64,000 nt of DNA from Paulownia fortunei (Eukaryota > Streptophyta > Magnoliopsida > Lamiales > Paulowniaceae), in the NCBI GenBank assembly GCA_019321725.1, contig CM033108.1, positions 8,264,060 through 8,328,059 of the forward strand, read 5' to 3'. Made by a program: the position numbers and the translations under genes. The notes under the pieces were generated by a model. The model saw only the letters and a program-made list of their open reading frames with translations, did no database searches and was not told where the DNA came from. Positions 37,118-49,815 of this stretch are shown here, piece after piece. Every line of letters begins with the position of its first letter. Position 1 is the stretch's first letter.

Positions 37118-39211
37118 ATCACACCAGCTCATTTCTACACAAGGCTTGAAAATTATCAATCAATAATATACAATACTTTATAAAACTGCAGTGGGCTTTA
37201 AAGAATCCCTAAACAATAAATTCTAAGGTTACTTTACATACTGTGTGTATAATATTCAAATTCCTTTTTCCTAATTTTGGGGACTATTTGCCATTCATTT
37301 TGTCAACTTTGGAATATTATAGTTTTATGCATGTGACTGCATTTTTAACATTCCAATTCTTCTTAATTCCTTTGTTCCCCCTCCAAATGAACTCCCAAAC
37401 TTTGTCAAATTTTGTTAGTACATAGTACTATGTAATTATCTATTATTATTTAAAAAAATATAGATGTGTTATCATCACAATATTATTTTCATTTTAAGAC
37501 ATAAATTCATAGTTAAAATGCACTAAGTTTTTTCAGTGGAAGAAAATTCACCAACCAAATTTATGAATTTTAGCAATTTGAAAATTTGAAAGGTAAGGAT
37601 ATCACTACTAAAATTTGTGTATCTATAAGTTATACACTTATTTCAATTAATTTCTTTAACTGTTGAAATTATATGTTTCAATTTACTAATATGATAACCA
37701 AATAGAAAATGAGGATTAAGTTGTTTCAAGTACACTTCTCTTTGTTATTTGTGATCCAAAGTTTTTCCCTAATTATTTATTCAAAAAGTTATATATCACT
37801 AGTTAATCCTTCATGATCTACAACCTTTTTCAGCCACCCCCTTTATATGAAAACTAATGATTTATTAAATCAATTTAAGTGAGTTAATTTTAATGATAGC
37901 TAACAAAACTACAAAAGTTCATTAATATAAGCTCCTACATCTTATAAAATATTTTTCTAATTTATAAAATATTAAATTTTATTTAAAAATAAGTTGTTGA
38001 AGTGATTGGATAAAATAAAATCATAGAACTTTTAAAATATTAGTAATGGTAATTTTATAATTAAAACTGTCAAAATTAAAATAGTCTGTTAAAATAAAAT
38101 TTTATTTAAAAATAAGTTATGATAGATGTATTTTTTTATAAGTTTATAAGCTTTCAAACAATATTTTTTTTATCTTATAAGCTCTTTTAAAAAAAATTAT
38201 CAAATATTTTTTAACAGCTTATAAACTTTTAAATAACTTATAAAATATTTTGAAAAATTTACAAATTCAGTCATCCAGTCTCTAAACAAAAGAGAATCAT
38301 TCGTAAAATCAAAAATGTTATTTCCACTATAAGATTTAATAGGTGAAATGATTTAAATTTGGATTTGAGGGAAGTATTTCAAATAACTCATTTTATCGTA
38401 GTTTTGAAATCCACTAATGACTTCAAAAATAATTTAAAATAGAAATTTAAAATTTTGAAATTTATTTTATTATTAAATAATTTAAATAAATTCAATAAAT
38501 TTATTATTATAAATTTTTAATTTTTAATTTTAAATACATCAATGAAGTTTAAAAGATTTAAGCCCTATTTACCTTGGTCCATTAAGCTTGATTTGTTATT
38601 TTATCATATTTAGTCCACCACATTCTATTTTCGTGGTGGCTCATATGACAATCAACACCTCAGTACAAATTGGATGTATCGCGCTGATTTTAAACCCATC
38701 CAAGTGGGTTTGATGGTTTTATCCAGGCCCACCATATTATACTCAGCGTAAATTATTATTTTTGTACCTCATAGCCAATATAAAATTACCACACTGCCCT
38801 TCGAGCCAAATCAGCTGTCATTTTTAAGAAACACTATTTGCCCTTGATCCCCATTTCACCCATGTCTTCTTCCTTGTCCATGGAGGGGTGCCCACTGATA
38901 TATTAGGATTTACTAGGAATGAAGCCAAAGAAAGAACATGAAATTGCTCATAAAGTCTCTCAGCTGACTTCTGTGAAGAAAAGGAAGCAGATTGTCTAAT
39001 CTATTCTGTTGCTGTATATATTGAAAGCAAAGCAGACCATGATTCATGGCAGTATTCTTTTGGATTGAAGCTTTGCTTCTTTAGTTTTGCAACCAACAAC
39101 AAGAGGATTGCCCTATATTTTTCCTCTTTTTTTCTATTTTTCTCTCTTCTTGTGCTTATATTTATGAGGCATTTAATTTTTTCAATTTTGAGAAATGGCC
39201 AAGCAATATTT
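37118..39211. other. AT-rich intergenic sequence with a probable miniature element
   Basis: No gene. 37890-38270 is dense in CTTATAAA/TTTATAAG words in both orientations (for example CTTATAAAATATTT at about 37933 and 38226), typical of a decayed miniature inverted-repeat element. The rest shows nothing assignable. Confidence 0.45.
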
Positions 39212-39480
39212 GGGCAAAATGCATATTTGGGTAATTTGCAGATTGGACCCCTGAAATTATATTTTTGGCATTTTACACAATTGAAATAGGATTAACTTTG
39301 AAACACTTTGCACCCCCAAGCCATTTCAGGTGTGAATTTCACCGGAAAATCAATCGCGCAGAAAATAAACTGGGCATTTTCAACAGAGCTCAGTTACATT
39401 AGTTCAAGCTTTTCAGCAGTTTTCTCTTCAGCAAACTAACATGTACTGCTAAGTCAAAAATCTTCAAGAGCACAAGCTAA

Positions 39481-39554
39481 GCCTTTGGCAGTAGATGATT
39501 TCCTCCTCCTTGTTTGAAAGCCCTTGGCAGTAGATGATTTCCTCCTCCTTGTTT
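39481..39554. repeat. Tandem duplication, 39-bp period
   Basis: CTTGGCAGTAGATGATTTCC-type unit occurs at 39481-39515 and 39520-39554; 35 bases with one difference. Confidence 0.9.
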
Positions 39555-40009
39555 CTTCATTCTGAATTACTTAATTGATTCTAAAAATACATCTATTTAG
39601 TGTACAGTCAGAATATGCTTGTTTGAAGGCATAAGAGTAGATAGATGTTTTAGCTCAAGCCACCACGACTAGGATATTTCTTTTCTTCCTCTTCTTTTGT
39701 TTGGATTTCATTTCACTCTACAATGAAAGGGGAAGGGTTCAAGTTCTCGACACAAAAAGAAGAAAAATCCATATTTTACTTCCAACACATGCATGCAGGG
39801 GCGGGGCTACGGGGGGCAAGCGGGCCGCAGCCCCTCAACTCCAATTCATTTTTTAAAATTTGTACAAATTTTAATACATAAAATTATTAATTTTTAAAAA
39901 TTTATCTCCCTAAATAATAAAAATGCGTTTTCATTTACTATTTTTTTTTTAAAATAATTATTGCCTATTCAGAATTCATTCAAACTCTAAGCCCATGTAA
40001 AGAATAAGC

Positions 40010-40765
40010 CTTAGGCCATCTTCAACTAACTGCATTAAATTTGGAGTAAGTTTTACACCAAATTTGATATTTTGGTGTAATTTGGCCTAAACCATCTCTA
40101 ACCCAATATACCAAATGAATATTTTCTTCCTATTTTTCAATTATCACCTATTTATTTATTTATAAAGTTATTTATTTATTTATATTTTATTACTACTAAT
40201 TCTACTAAATAAAAAATTACATATAATTAATATTATATTTATTGATTATATTATAAAAATAAGCATTACAATTAATATCACAATAAAAAAATACTACGTT
40301 GCACACCATGTAGAACAAAAAAACTTTCACAAAACCATCTCAACAAATGTTAATTATTATAATTTATCGTAAATGTTAATTATTTGTTAATTATTACAAC
40401 AATAATAAATATCATTGATTATTTATTATTATTAATTATTATAGTTTATCGTAAATATTAATTATTTGTTAATTATTATAAATATTATTGCAAAATAATA
40501 ACACAACTAAAGTTGAATAATTAAAACTAAACTACATATTAATTAAATATATAATATAAGATACAAATAAAATTAAAATTTGGATTAGAATAATTTTGGG
40601 AGCAAATTGAAAATATATACATTATATCAAATTTGGTGTAAATGAATAATGTCACACCAAATTTAGTGCAATACTATTTATCATACTAAATTTGGTGTAA
40701 TATTTGATGCTCTATTAAAAATAAAATTATATCAAATTTAATATTTTGATGTAGAATTTAGCGGC
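40010..40765. mobile_element. Probable miniature inverted-repeat element rich in AAATTTGGTGTAA
   Basis: AAATTTGG(T/A)G motifs occur at about 40037, 40060-40075, 40628, 40655 and 40685, in both orientations, with CCATCTTCAACTAACTGCA at the left and ATTTAGCGGCCAAAC at the right. The CCATCTnnAACC wording is common at ends of plant MITEs. Termini are degenerate, so limits are approximate. It lies inside the 2-kb nested element. Confidence 0.5.
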
Positions 40766-42399
40766 CAAACAGTATTACAACAGCATTGTGCGCCGCGAAG
40801 ACAACAAGGCCCACCTCACTTCCTCGATGGCGTAGTCAATAATTTAAGATATGCGACAAACGCGAGACATTTCTCTTTTTGCTAGAAAATGAACTGAGTT
40901 TCATTTTGCCATCCTTTATATCCAAACATATAAAAGAGCTTGCAATATAAAAAAAATAAAAATAAAAGAATAATATAAGGAAAATAGCTGAAGTGGGAGG
41001 GGGAGAAGAAAGGCAGAAAAATAGAAAAGAAGAGTGGAAGGAAGTGAATAGACAAAAATGCCTCAGTTCATTTTTGCCCAATTGATTTTCCGGTGGAAAT
41101 TCCCACCGGAAATGATTTGGGGGTGCAAAGTGTTTCAAAGTTAATCCTATTTCAATTGTGTAAAATGCCAAAATACAATTTTAGGGTATATTGTGCTAAT
41201 TGTGTGTAGTTCTAGAGGGCAATATGTCCAATTACCCTTCATATTTAGTCACTAGAGTTTTCTAGCAGTTACAAAATAGTCACCCACATTTCATAAAAAT
41301 CAAATATAGTTGTTTAAACTTTACAGAAAAATATACTTTTAGTCATTCATATTAGAAAAAGAATATTTAGTTACTCAACTACTGATAAAAATATACTTCT
41401 AATCACTCAATTATAGAAAAAAATATACTTCTAATTACTCATCTCAAACTAATAAAATACTGACATATTTATATAAATACACATATTCATTGATATCACT
41501 AATATGTTTACATAAATACATATATTCATTAAAATATACATAAATTCACTAAGAAATATTATTATGCTCAATTAAATGCATGTTTACACGCGTATGTATA
41601 TGAGTAAATATTTAATTATAATTAAATATTACTACGAACTTTTACATTTATGTTTACCTAAATTTATAATTTATTTTAAATAATTATTATGAATTCATAG
41701 TAGTATTTAATTGAAGATGATTATTTGCAGTTACAGTTATTATGTTTAAATATAAGAATTCATAATATTAATTAATTGTAAATGAATATTGGTACATTTG
41801 CACGTGTAAGTATGTATTTAATTGAGTATACTAATATTTATATCAATGAATATGTGTATTTGTGGATTCATGGTATTATATTATAATTTTGTTAGTTTAG
41901 GATGAGTGATAAGTAGTATATTTTTTTTCTATAGTTGAAGGACTACAGATGCTTTTTTTTGAAAACGTGGGTGACTATAAATATTTTTTTTTTTACAATT
42001 GGGTGATAGAAGTGCACTTTTTTATAAAAGTAAGTGACTATATTTATTTTTTCAAAAATATAGGTGACTACTATGTAATTATAAGAAACTTTTGGTGACT
42101 AAATATGCATTTTGCCCACCAATATTTTGTAAGTTTTTGTTTCATGTTTACAAGTTTTCTTATCTATTTCATTCTCACTGTGTTTGTAAGTTCATTTTTT
42201 GCTCGAAAATTAAGGATAATATTTTCAACACCCACAATGAACAATTTTTTGCTTTATTTTTTAGTTCTTTTTCTTTCTTTTTATTTTTAATTTTCTTTAG
42301 TAAAATTCATAATTGTAAGTTTCTTTAATTGATAGTTTAAATATGACAATTTGAAACTCTGATGTGTAATTTTGTGACAATCATATGGTAATTTTTATT

Positions 42400-43065
42400 A
42401 GGGTAAATAGCAGTTCACCACCTCAAATTTAATATTTTGGCACATTATTCGTAAAAATAAATTTTAAACACTTTAACTCCTAAAATTTAATTATTTGAAA
42501 ATTTACTCCCCAAAAATAAATTTTAAGTACTTTGCCCTCGCAACTTATATTATTATAGCACTTTAACCCTCTTATCAATATCAATTTCAGATCAAATTTT
42601 TATCAAAATGCTCTTCATCAACAGTCATTGTGCATGTTTCTGCATCTTTTCATACAAAAGTCAAGAAAAATACACCATATACTTTTTTATTATTACAAAT
42701 AGTAAAAACACAATAAATAATCGTACTTTTTTATATAAATAATGGTAGTATTTTTTCAATAGTACTGCAATTGATATTATTTACTCTAAAAATATTATCA
42801 TTTGTCCTATCTTCACTATTGGCAATAAAAAAAAAAAGTATTACAATGCACTTTTTTTATTTTTTATATGAAAAGATAGTGAAAAAATACATAACAATGG
42901 CTGATGAAGAACATTTGAGAAAAAATTAATCTGAAATTAATATTTTGGGGGCAAAGTACTATAAAAAATATAAGTTGAGGGGCCAAAGTGCTTAATATTT
43001 ATTTTTTGGGGGTAAAGTGCCCAAAATAATTAAATTTGATGGGACAAAATACTTAAAATTTATCC
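42400..43065. mobile_element. Foldback element, family F3
   Basis: Halves are inverted repeats: GGGTAAATAG at 42401 against TTATCC at 43065; CCTCAAATTTAATATTTTGG against CCAAAATAATTAAATTTGATG; CTCTTCATCAACAGTCATTG against CAATGGCTGATGAAGAAC. The arms are about 270 bp. No coding capacity. Confidence 0.8.
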
Positions 43066-43232
43066 ATTTAATTATTATTAAAAAAAACATAATTTGTTTA
43101 AATTTTCATTGTACTATTCTAGGAATTTGAAAAAAAAAATTAAGGAAAGGAGCTTTAGAACACATCTGAAGATGGAACTTTGAACTTACAACTTAGAAGG
43201 GGAGGCTGGAAGAAAGGAGAAGGCAAACATCA

Positions 43233-43343
43233 AATTGGGGAGAAGTCGGTAAGGGTGTTTTGGTCATTATATTTAGTGACGAGAATTTTACCAAAACGCC
43301 CTTAATGACTTCTCCCCAATTATATTTAGTGACGAGAATTTTA
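43233..43343. repeat. Strong hairpin with overlapping 25-bp direct repeat
   Basis: Arms 43233-43264 and 43290-43321 (32 bp, 3 mismatches) enclose a 25-base loop; the loop sequence beginning ATTATATTTAGTGACGAG (43266-43290) is repeated at 43319-43343 right after the hairpin. GTCACTAAA/TTTAGTGAC words continue to about 43515. Confidence 0.85.
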
Positions 43344-43759
43344 GTGATAATTGTAATGTTGTCACTAAATACACATATATTGTGACGATATTTTTCAATA
43401 GAAGTGTTGAGTATTAGTGACAATTTTTTTAGCTATCACTAAACATTTAGCGTTTTTCGGGTTGGTAGGAAATAAAAGTTGTCACTATTGTTGTTCAAAA
43501 TATTGACAATGTTTAAAGTTATCACAAATTTGAAAAAAATAATTGTGCAACTTATCACATTTTTCATCATTTATCTCATATTCCACCTAACAAAGAAAAC
43601 AAACCTTTAGTATTCCATCAAAATCACTAAATTGCGGTTTCTTAAAATAATAATCTCTTTATGGTTGGTTTAATCAGCAATTTTGTGTATTATATATTAA
43701 GTTGCATAAGTTGTTTTTTAAGTTATTGATGTAAAAAAATAAGATGTAAAAAAACAAAT

Positions 43760-44842
43760 TGCAGAGAGTTTTCGGGAGTGTTTGTAAAAACTTCTACTTT
43801 TAGATAGTGATTCAGTTGAGAATCAAAAGGTGGTAGCGTTTACAAAGTGTTGCTTGAAAGTAGAATAAGTTAAAAGATAGTGTTTGGTAAATAAGTTATA
43901 AAAGTGCTTTTATTTGTGTAAAAAAAAAGTCTAAATCGTCCTTTGATTTTGAAATAGTAATTTGGATACATGTGTATATATATAAATATTAAATAAATAT
44001 ATTTATATATACAAAAATACATATGTTTATATCTATAAAAATATTTATATATTAACAAATATATAAATATATAAAAATACATAGATAGATAATTATAAAT
44101 ATAATTGTATTTTTATATTCAAAGAATTATTATAAATATATATAAATATATTTATATATTCACAACTAAATAAATATATAAAAATACATTTTTTTATAAA
44201 TACATATATGTATTTATTTATTTTTACAAATCTTTACAAATATATAAATATATTTATATATTCATATATAAATATATGAAATACACATATATATCTATAA
44301 ATATATATATGTATTATATATTCATACAACTATTTATAAATTATATAAATACATTTATATATTCACAAATATATGAATATAAATATATATATATATAAAT
44401 ATATTCATACAAAATATTTATAATGTACAAATATATTTATATATATATTTATGTATTCACAAATATATAAATATATAAGAGTATATTCATATAGATTCTT
44501 AAAATATATAAATATATTTATATATTCACAACTAAATAAATATATAAAAATAAATATATTGATATTTATAAATATATGTATGTATTTATATATTGTACAA
44601 TTATTTATAAATGAATTTTTATATTCACAAATATATAAATATATAAAAATACATGTGTTTATATTTACAAATATATTTACATATTAACAAATAAATAGAT
44701 ATATAAAAATACATATATAGATATTTATATATGTATTTATATATTCATATATATAAGTATATTTAAATATTCACAAATATATATAAATATATTTATATAC
44801 TCACAAATAAAGTAATACATAATAATACATATATATTTATAA

Positions 44843-44876
<34 letters not shown>

Positions 44877-45360
44877 TTATATTCATGAAAATATTTATAA
44901 ATATTTATAAATTTATTTATATAATCACAAATATATAAATATAAAAATACATATATTTATAAGTATATATTCATATATCCGTACAAAATCTATAAACACA
45001 CACACACACATATATATATATTCACAAATATATAAAAATAAATATATTTGTTTATAAAGATATTTATATATAAAAATATTTATATATTAAATATATATTA
45101 CATATTGAATATTTATAAAATGTAAGGGATTTGGAATATAAATATATTTTTGATGGCAAAAATATCTAAAAAAACTTACATATTTTTAAAAAACCAAAAG
45201 CAGAATACAAAATCTAAAAGCACTCCTCCCCTACTTTTAGATTTTGATTAAATTATATAGAAAGATAAACAGAAGTAGAAATTGGCATTTAAAAACACTA
45301 AAAATCGATTTTTCAAGAAACTGAAAATCACTTAAAGAAAAGCTCCCTTCATCATTGACC
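43760..45360. mobile_element. Element with TA-rich satellite core, family F4 copy 1
   Basis: Left arm (43765-43960: GGGAGTGTTTGTAAAAACTT, TGTTGCTTGAAAGTAG, CTTTGATTTTGAAATAG) matches the left arm of 48180-49815; the right arm (45110-45360) carries ACCAAAAGCAGAATACAAAA, AAAACACT and GAAAAGCTCCC, partly inverse to the left. Between them is 1.1 kb of TA-rich minisatellite. No coding capacity. Exact ends uncertain. Confidence 0.6.
43970..45110. repeat. TA-rich minisatellite array
   Basis: About 1.1 kb of recurring AAATATATAAATAT, TTTATATATTCACAAATATA and AAAAATACATATAT words in irregular order with a (TG)n run at about 44853-44874 and (CA)n at 44997-45008. Apparent reading frames here encode only Ile/Tyr/Lys-rich low-complexity strings. 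Confidence 0.88.
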
Positions 45361-46834
45361 AATAATTCACTTTTTACTCTCATGTTTTTGTGTAGATATC
45401 CTTTTATTTTTTCAAAAAAAGTTCAAACTTAGTTGCCACGCCAGAAAGTTGTAAAGGGTATGACGGCATATATGGCCCATTGGGAAACGTTGTATTTATT
45501 AAATTGATTGGACTTGATAAACATGTAATTTCGTGCCAATTTTATATTAACTATGAGATTATTCAAGGTTCATGAAATAATCCAATATCCAAATAATTAT
45601 ACAGTATCTCATATGAGAGTGGTTCTATTGAATTATAATGATCTGGATTGCTACTCACTTTATATTTTGTTTACTATTCTTCTTAGAATATATTTACAAC
45701 ATTAATTCTTGTACAATATATTAATAGTCAAATTTAACATATGTCATTCTTCTTTTTAAACTATTATATTGTCATGAATTTTGTTAATAGCATGAGCAAT
45801 ACAATTATATACTAGTATATAAGCATATGTAGATACATTTATACCTAAAGGCACACACACAAATACCAAAGAAGGAAAACACAATAAATTTATTAAAATG
45901 GACAATAAACAAATAAAAACAATAAATACAAAGTAAAGAAATTCAATAAATCAATCCCCATTTTGTAGAACAGAATGAGGAACCCAGGAATAAAACAAAA
46001 TTCTGAAATAATAAAAGCTAAAGAAAATGAAACAAACGCTTTTGAAATGTGGGGATAATGTATATGAAAGAAAAATGAAAAATGATCACTTGAAAAATTA
46101 AAAAAAAAAAAACAATAAAAAGCACTAGAAAGTGGGGGACTGAAGACCAAAAAAATGCAAGAGTACATGTCGATGAAGATCAATCATGAAATACCCATAC
46201 AAAAATAAACTATATGGAAATGCAAACTTATGGAGAAAATCATATAATGATGGAAATACATAACCGTTATATAAATACAAATATGATCATTTATAAAGAC
46301 GAAGAGTGGTGCAAATATGAGAGAGGGTAGGCTGAATCTGAAACAATTTTTTTTTCCAAAAATTCTACAATTGGAATTGTGCACACGCTCGAGATAGCTG
46401 GCCAATCAGAACATTTATAATGGACTGAAATATTGAAGAACTGCCACTTTTTAAAGAAGATTAACCTAAACTTGAATTACAATTAAAAAGGATTATTTGG
46501 ATGGACTTCTCTTGAATTTTGAATTTTTGACATTCATCTCTTTTTAAGGTTTGAATTTTTTGGCAAAGATCTTCAGCATATTTTCACATATTTTTGTATC
46601 AAATTATTTATACTTTTTTTTTTGTTAATATTATTGTTTTATTAATATTTTGTGTTAGGAAATAAATGAAAACATGTTTCACACTTGTGCAATGTTTGTA
46701 ATTTAAGCATAACTTTATGATCAAAAACCCTATGAACCTGAAATTTATTTCATTTGAAAGCCAAAAGATAGATGTACAATTTTTCTGTTGGAAACTCAAC
46801 TCAATTCAGTTTTGATGATAGCAGAAAATTCATC
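45361..46834. other. AT-rich intergenic sequence
   Basis: No gene or element recognised. It ends where homology to the large Gypsy LTR begins. Confidence 0.55.
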
Positions 46835-48168
46835 CAAATAGTTGCACAAAATGGATCACCAAAATTCGGATCAGAGTTCAGCCCAATATTGACTTATTTT
46901 ACCAATTGGGTTATATCTCTTGAGTCCAAATTTATTTTGGGATGAAATTCGAATATGTTATACATAAGAGTAAATAAACAAGTTTGTTAAAGACAAGATA
47001 GTGTAAAAATATGTCAAAATAGTAAAAATATAGTCTGTAAGTTGTTGCTGCTGTTAAATGACGACTTTTATACATGACTCGATAATTTGATCATATCTCC
47101 TTAATTCGACAGCCAAATTTAACAAAAGATATATGAAAATATATCAGTATCGAAAGATCTATAATTTTGATTTTTTACACATCTTCAAAATCTAGTTGTA
47201 TTTGATCGAAAAATATAATTCAATTCAGTAGATGAGAAATTGGTGTAACAACTTACCAACTCTTATCAATTAGCATACCATTTGATTATCCCCTCTATTA
47301 TTTGTTTGGCCTCTACCTTACTCCAAGTACTATAAATAAGTCATGTATTAAACTTGTAAGAGAAGGAGGGTAGAAGGTTTATTTAGGCTGAGTTATCTAA
47401 TTTGTTTGTTTTCTAATATTGTAAGTTTTCTAATAGTAATAGAAATGCATTCTCTAATTTCTTTTATATTTTTAGTTTTTGCTACTTTTATTATATCTTT
47501 CTAAATTTTATTTTGTTGATAAAAAGGATGACCCTCTTGATGAAGGAAGATGAATGATTATAAAAGTAGAAAATGTTTAAATATGTTGTATTATTATTTT
47601 TATTTTTGATTTAAACCCTACTTATTTTGTGGTAATTCTTGATTTATGTATCTCCAATTACACAATAAATACTTGTGTTCATTTAGCTTATTGTACGATT
47701 TTATCCCACCGACTGCTAATGTGAAACTTTGATTTGTTGTTGACGAAGGTGTGCATAAATACTTGATCCCATAAATAAGTGTTGGCGTTAAATGATAATT
47801 TGCAATAGTAAAACAATATCATAATTATCTTATTGTATGAGTTATTTGATAATATCTTCCCATTGGAACCTTCATTATGTATGGATTTCAATTGTGGCAA
47901 TTAATAGAGGTAAAAGAAATAAATAACCATTTATTTATCCAAAACTCAAGAGTGGATCCCTAATTTTCAATACTTTTATTATTTTGATTTTTCTTTAGTT
48001 ATAGCATACATTAATTATTCATGTATTTTGATTCACATAAATTCTATCTTTTTAGAAATATAAATTTGGATTTTTCAAACAATTTTTCTATGGATCGATC
48101 TCGAACTCACGATAAATTTATTACTTACTACAACCTGTACTTGGGTTTGCAACTTTAAGGTTCTAGCA
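46835..48168 (+). repeat. Lone partial LTR of the large Gypsy family
   Basis: From GCACAAAATGGATCACC onward it matches 26140-27439 and 35790-37117 (for example TATTTTACCAATTGGGTTAT, ATAAGTGTTGGCGTTAA, GGTTTGCAAC...AGCA) and ends TTCTAGCA at 48168. The first 300 bp of the LTR are missing or unrecognisable, and no internal region is attached, so this is a solo or truncated LTR. Confidence 0.78.
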
Positions 48169-48179
48169 CTTCCCTTTAA

Positions 48180-49815
48180 TGCGATTAGGGAAGCATTTTG
48201 CAAACACTTTTGCTTTTAAAAAAAGATAAATTTTAGTAAAAATAAAAAAATAATTGAGAAGCAAAAGTTGAGAGTGTTTGTGGAGTATTGCTTAAAAGTA
48301 GGAATAAATTAAAAAAAAGAGTTGCAAAAATTGGTCCAACTTGTATTTTTTGTGTGTAAAAGTCCAAATTGCCCTTAAACTTTGAAATAGTGATTTATTT
48401 TGTGGAGTTTGGTCGTATAAATTAAATTAAATTATTTGTATGTATTATATATAAAAAAATAATAAGTATAATATTAATATAATATTTACATGTAATAATT
48501 CATATATTAATGTACTTAAATGTGTATATATATTACAATATATAATATTATACAAATAAATATATAGTTGTTTTATGTATATATATATGTTATGTATTTG
48601 AATGTATCTATTGAGATACGTATATACATGTATTGTATATATATATATATGTTAGTTTTGCATATATATATATATACACATAATACAATCTAGTTCTGGG
48701 TCCACGGGGTGCAGCCCACAAGCAAGATTTTAGTACAATGGACTCTGCTAACAACTACTTGCCAATCGTTCTTATTTTGTGAAAATAATTAATCGAAGTT
48801 GTTAGAAGAGTCTATTGCATATTTCAATTTTCCTCCTACGACTAATGTGGGATATTACAATTACTAAAGTTTTCCTTCCATAATTAATGTGAGATATCCT
48901 AACTACCCTTTGATGGACATACGACTTCCCATCATTTTTTTTTCTATAATTTAGGACCACTATTAGTACACATTCAACCAAAGCTCCCAAGTTGATAGTA
49001 CCCCTAGGGTTAGTTCTAATACCATTTTATCATGTCTCGAAACCATGAAATGGAGGCTCGCAAGCTAGACTTAGACTCCGCTAACAACTACTTCTATTCG
49101 TCCTCATTTTACAAAAATGATATAACCTAAGTTGTTACAAAAATACGTTGTATTCACTTAAAACCATTTCAATTTCCTTGCACAATCAATGTGAAATATT
49201 ACAAACACTATATCTATTTATTCATTATATATGCATAAAATAATAATAATTATTATTATTATGATAATCATAATAAATATTTATGTGTGTACGGATTATG
49301 TACATATAAACTATGTATGTATAAACAGCTATATTATTCATACAAATATAAGTAATATATAATATATTTTAGTGTATTTGTAAATATACATGTATGTTTG
49401 TGTACATATATGTATACATATATGTATACACGTACTTTGTATTCAAGTATATCTTATAAATGTACACAAATATATATATATATATATATAAGCGTATACA
49501 TGTATGTGCATAAACATACTCATATATATATATACACACACTTTGATTTGAGAAACTAAGGAGTAACTTTGGGTTATTGAAAAATTATGGAGGGCAAAAT
49601 TGTTTAAAATAACTTTGAGTTATTTACAAAAAATACCAAAAGATGATACAAACACCTTCTTGGATGCTTTGAAATTCAAAGCTTTTTTCAGCTTAAGTTT
49701 AGAGAATTAGAAGTAGAAGTTAAAAAATTAAATACTCAAATTATGTCTTCTTTTTTTTTTTTTTAAAGCTAGAAACCCAGAAGCACTTATTTTAAATTTT
49801 TCCAAACACTCTCTA
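48180..49815. mobile_element. Element with TA-rich core, family F4 copy 2
   Basis: Left arm 48185-48420 (TTGAGAAGCAAAAG, GTATTGCTTAAAAGTAG, GTCCAAATTGCCCTTAAACT) parallels 43800-43960; right arm 49540-49815 has ACCAAAAGATGATACAAACA and ends in CCAAACACTCTCTAGA, inverse of the left GTGTTTG words. The core has several (TA)n and GTATATA tracts plus the duplicated block at 48700-49205. Confidence 0.58.
48700..49205. repeat. Imperfect direct duplication of about 190 bp
   Basis: ACTCTGCTAACAACTACTT (48739) and ACTCCGCTAACAACTACTT (49076) are each followed by a CCTCATTTT or similar block, GTTGTTA, a CAATTT block and GTGGGATATTACAA/GTGAAATATTACAA. It resembles an LTR-end repeat common in plant intergenic DNA. 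No coding content. Confidence 0.65.

Larger units (their letters stand above)
39229..41237. mobile_element. Inverted-repeat element (about 2 kb) nested in the F2 foldback
   Basis: Ends GGGTAATTTGC (39229) and CCAATTACCC (41237). The terminal inverted repeats extend about 140 bp: ACACAATTGAAATAGGATTA and CACTTTGCACCCCCAA at 39275-39335 recur inverted at 41105-41160. Flanked by TGCATATTT (39220-39228) and TTCATATTT (41238-41246), a 9-bp target duplication with one mismatch, as expected of Mutator-like transposition. No transposase; non-autonomous. Confidence 0.83.
39212..42119. mobile_element. Foldback MITE, family F2 (about 890 bp), interrupted by another element
   Basis: Outer inverted ends: GGGCAAAATGCATATTT at 39212-39228 and its complement in AAATATGCATTTTGCCC at 42101-42117. 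The interior of the element resumes at 41247 (AGTCACTAGAG) and has repeated AGTCAC/GTGACT words facing each other from both sides, forming a long imperfect hairpin. CAATATTT flanks it on both sides (39204-39211 and 42120-42127), a likely 8-bp target duplication. Confidence 0.82.

Noticed and set aside
39797..39835. GC-rich GGGGCGGGGCTACGGGG patch as a promoter or CpG island
   Set aside because: Only about 40 bp; the wording resembles a recurring plant repeat terminus and no gene follows.
40836..41171. Minus-strand frame of 111 codons
   Set aside because: Overlaps the terminal inverted repeat of the 2-kb nested element; the same words occur inverted at the other end, so it is repeat sequence.
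44451..44687. Open frame of 78 codons
   Set aside because: Translation of TA-rich minisatellite; Ile/Tyr/Lys low complexity only.
43970..45110. CRISPR-like or centromeric array
   Set aside because: Repeat words are irregular in spacing with no unique spacers, and the array is flanked by transposon-like arms; simple TA minisatellite fits better.
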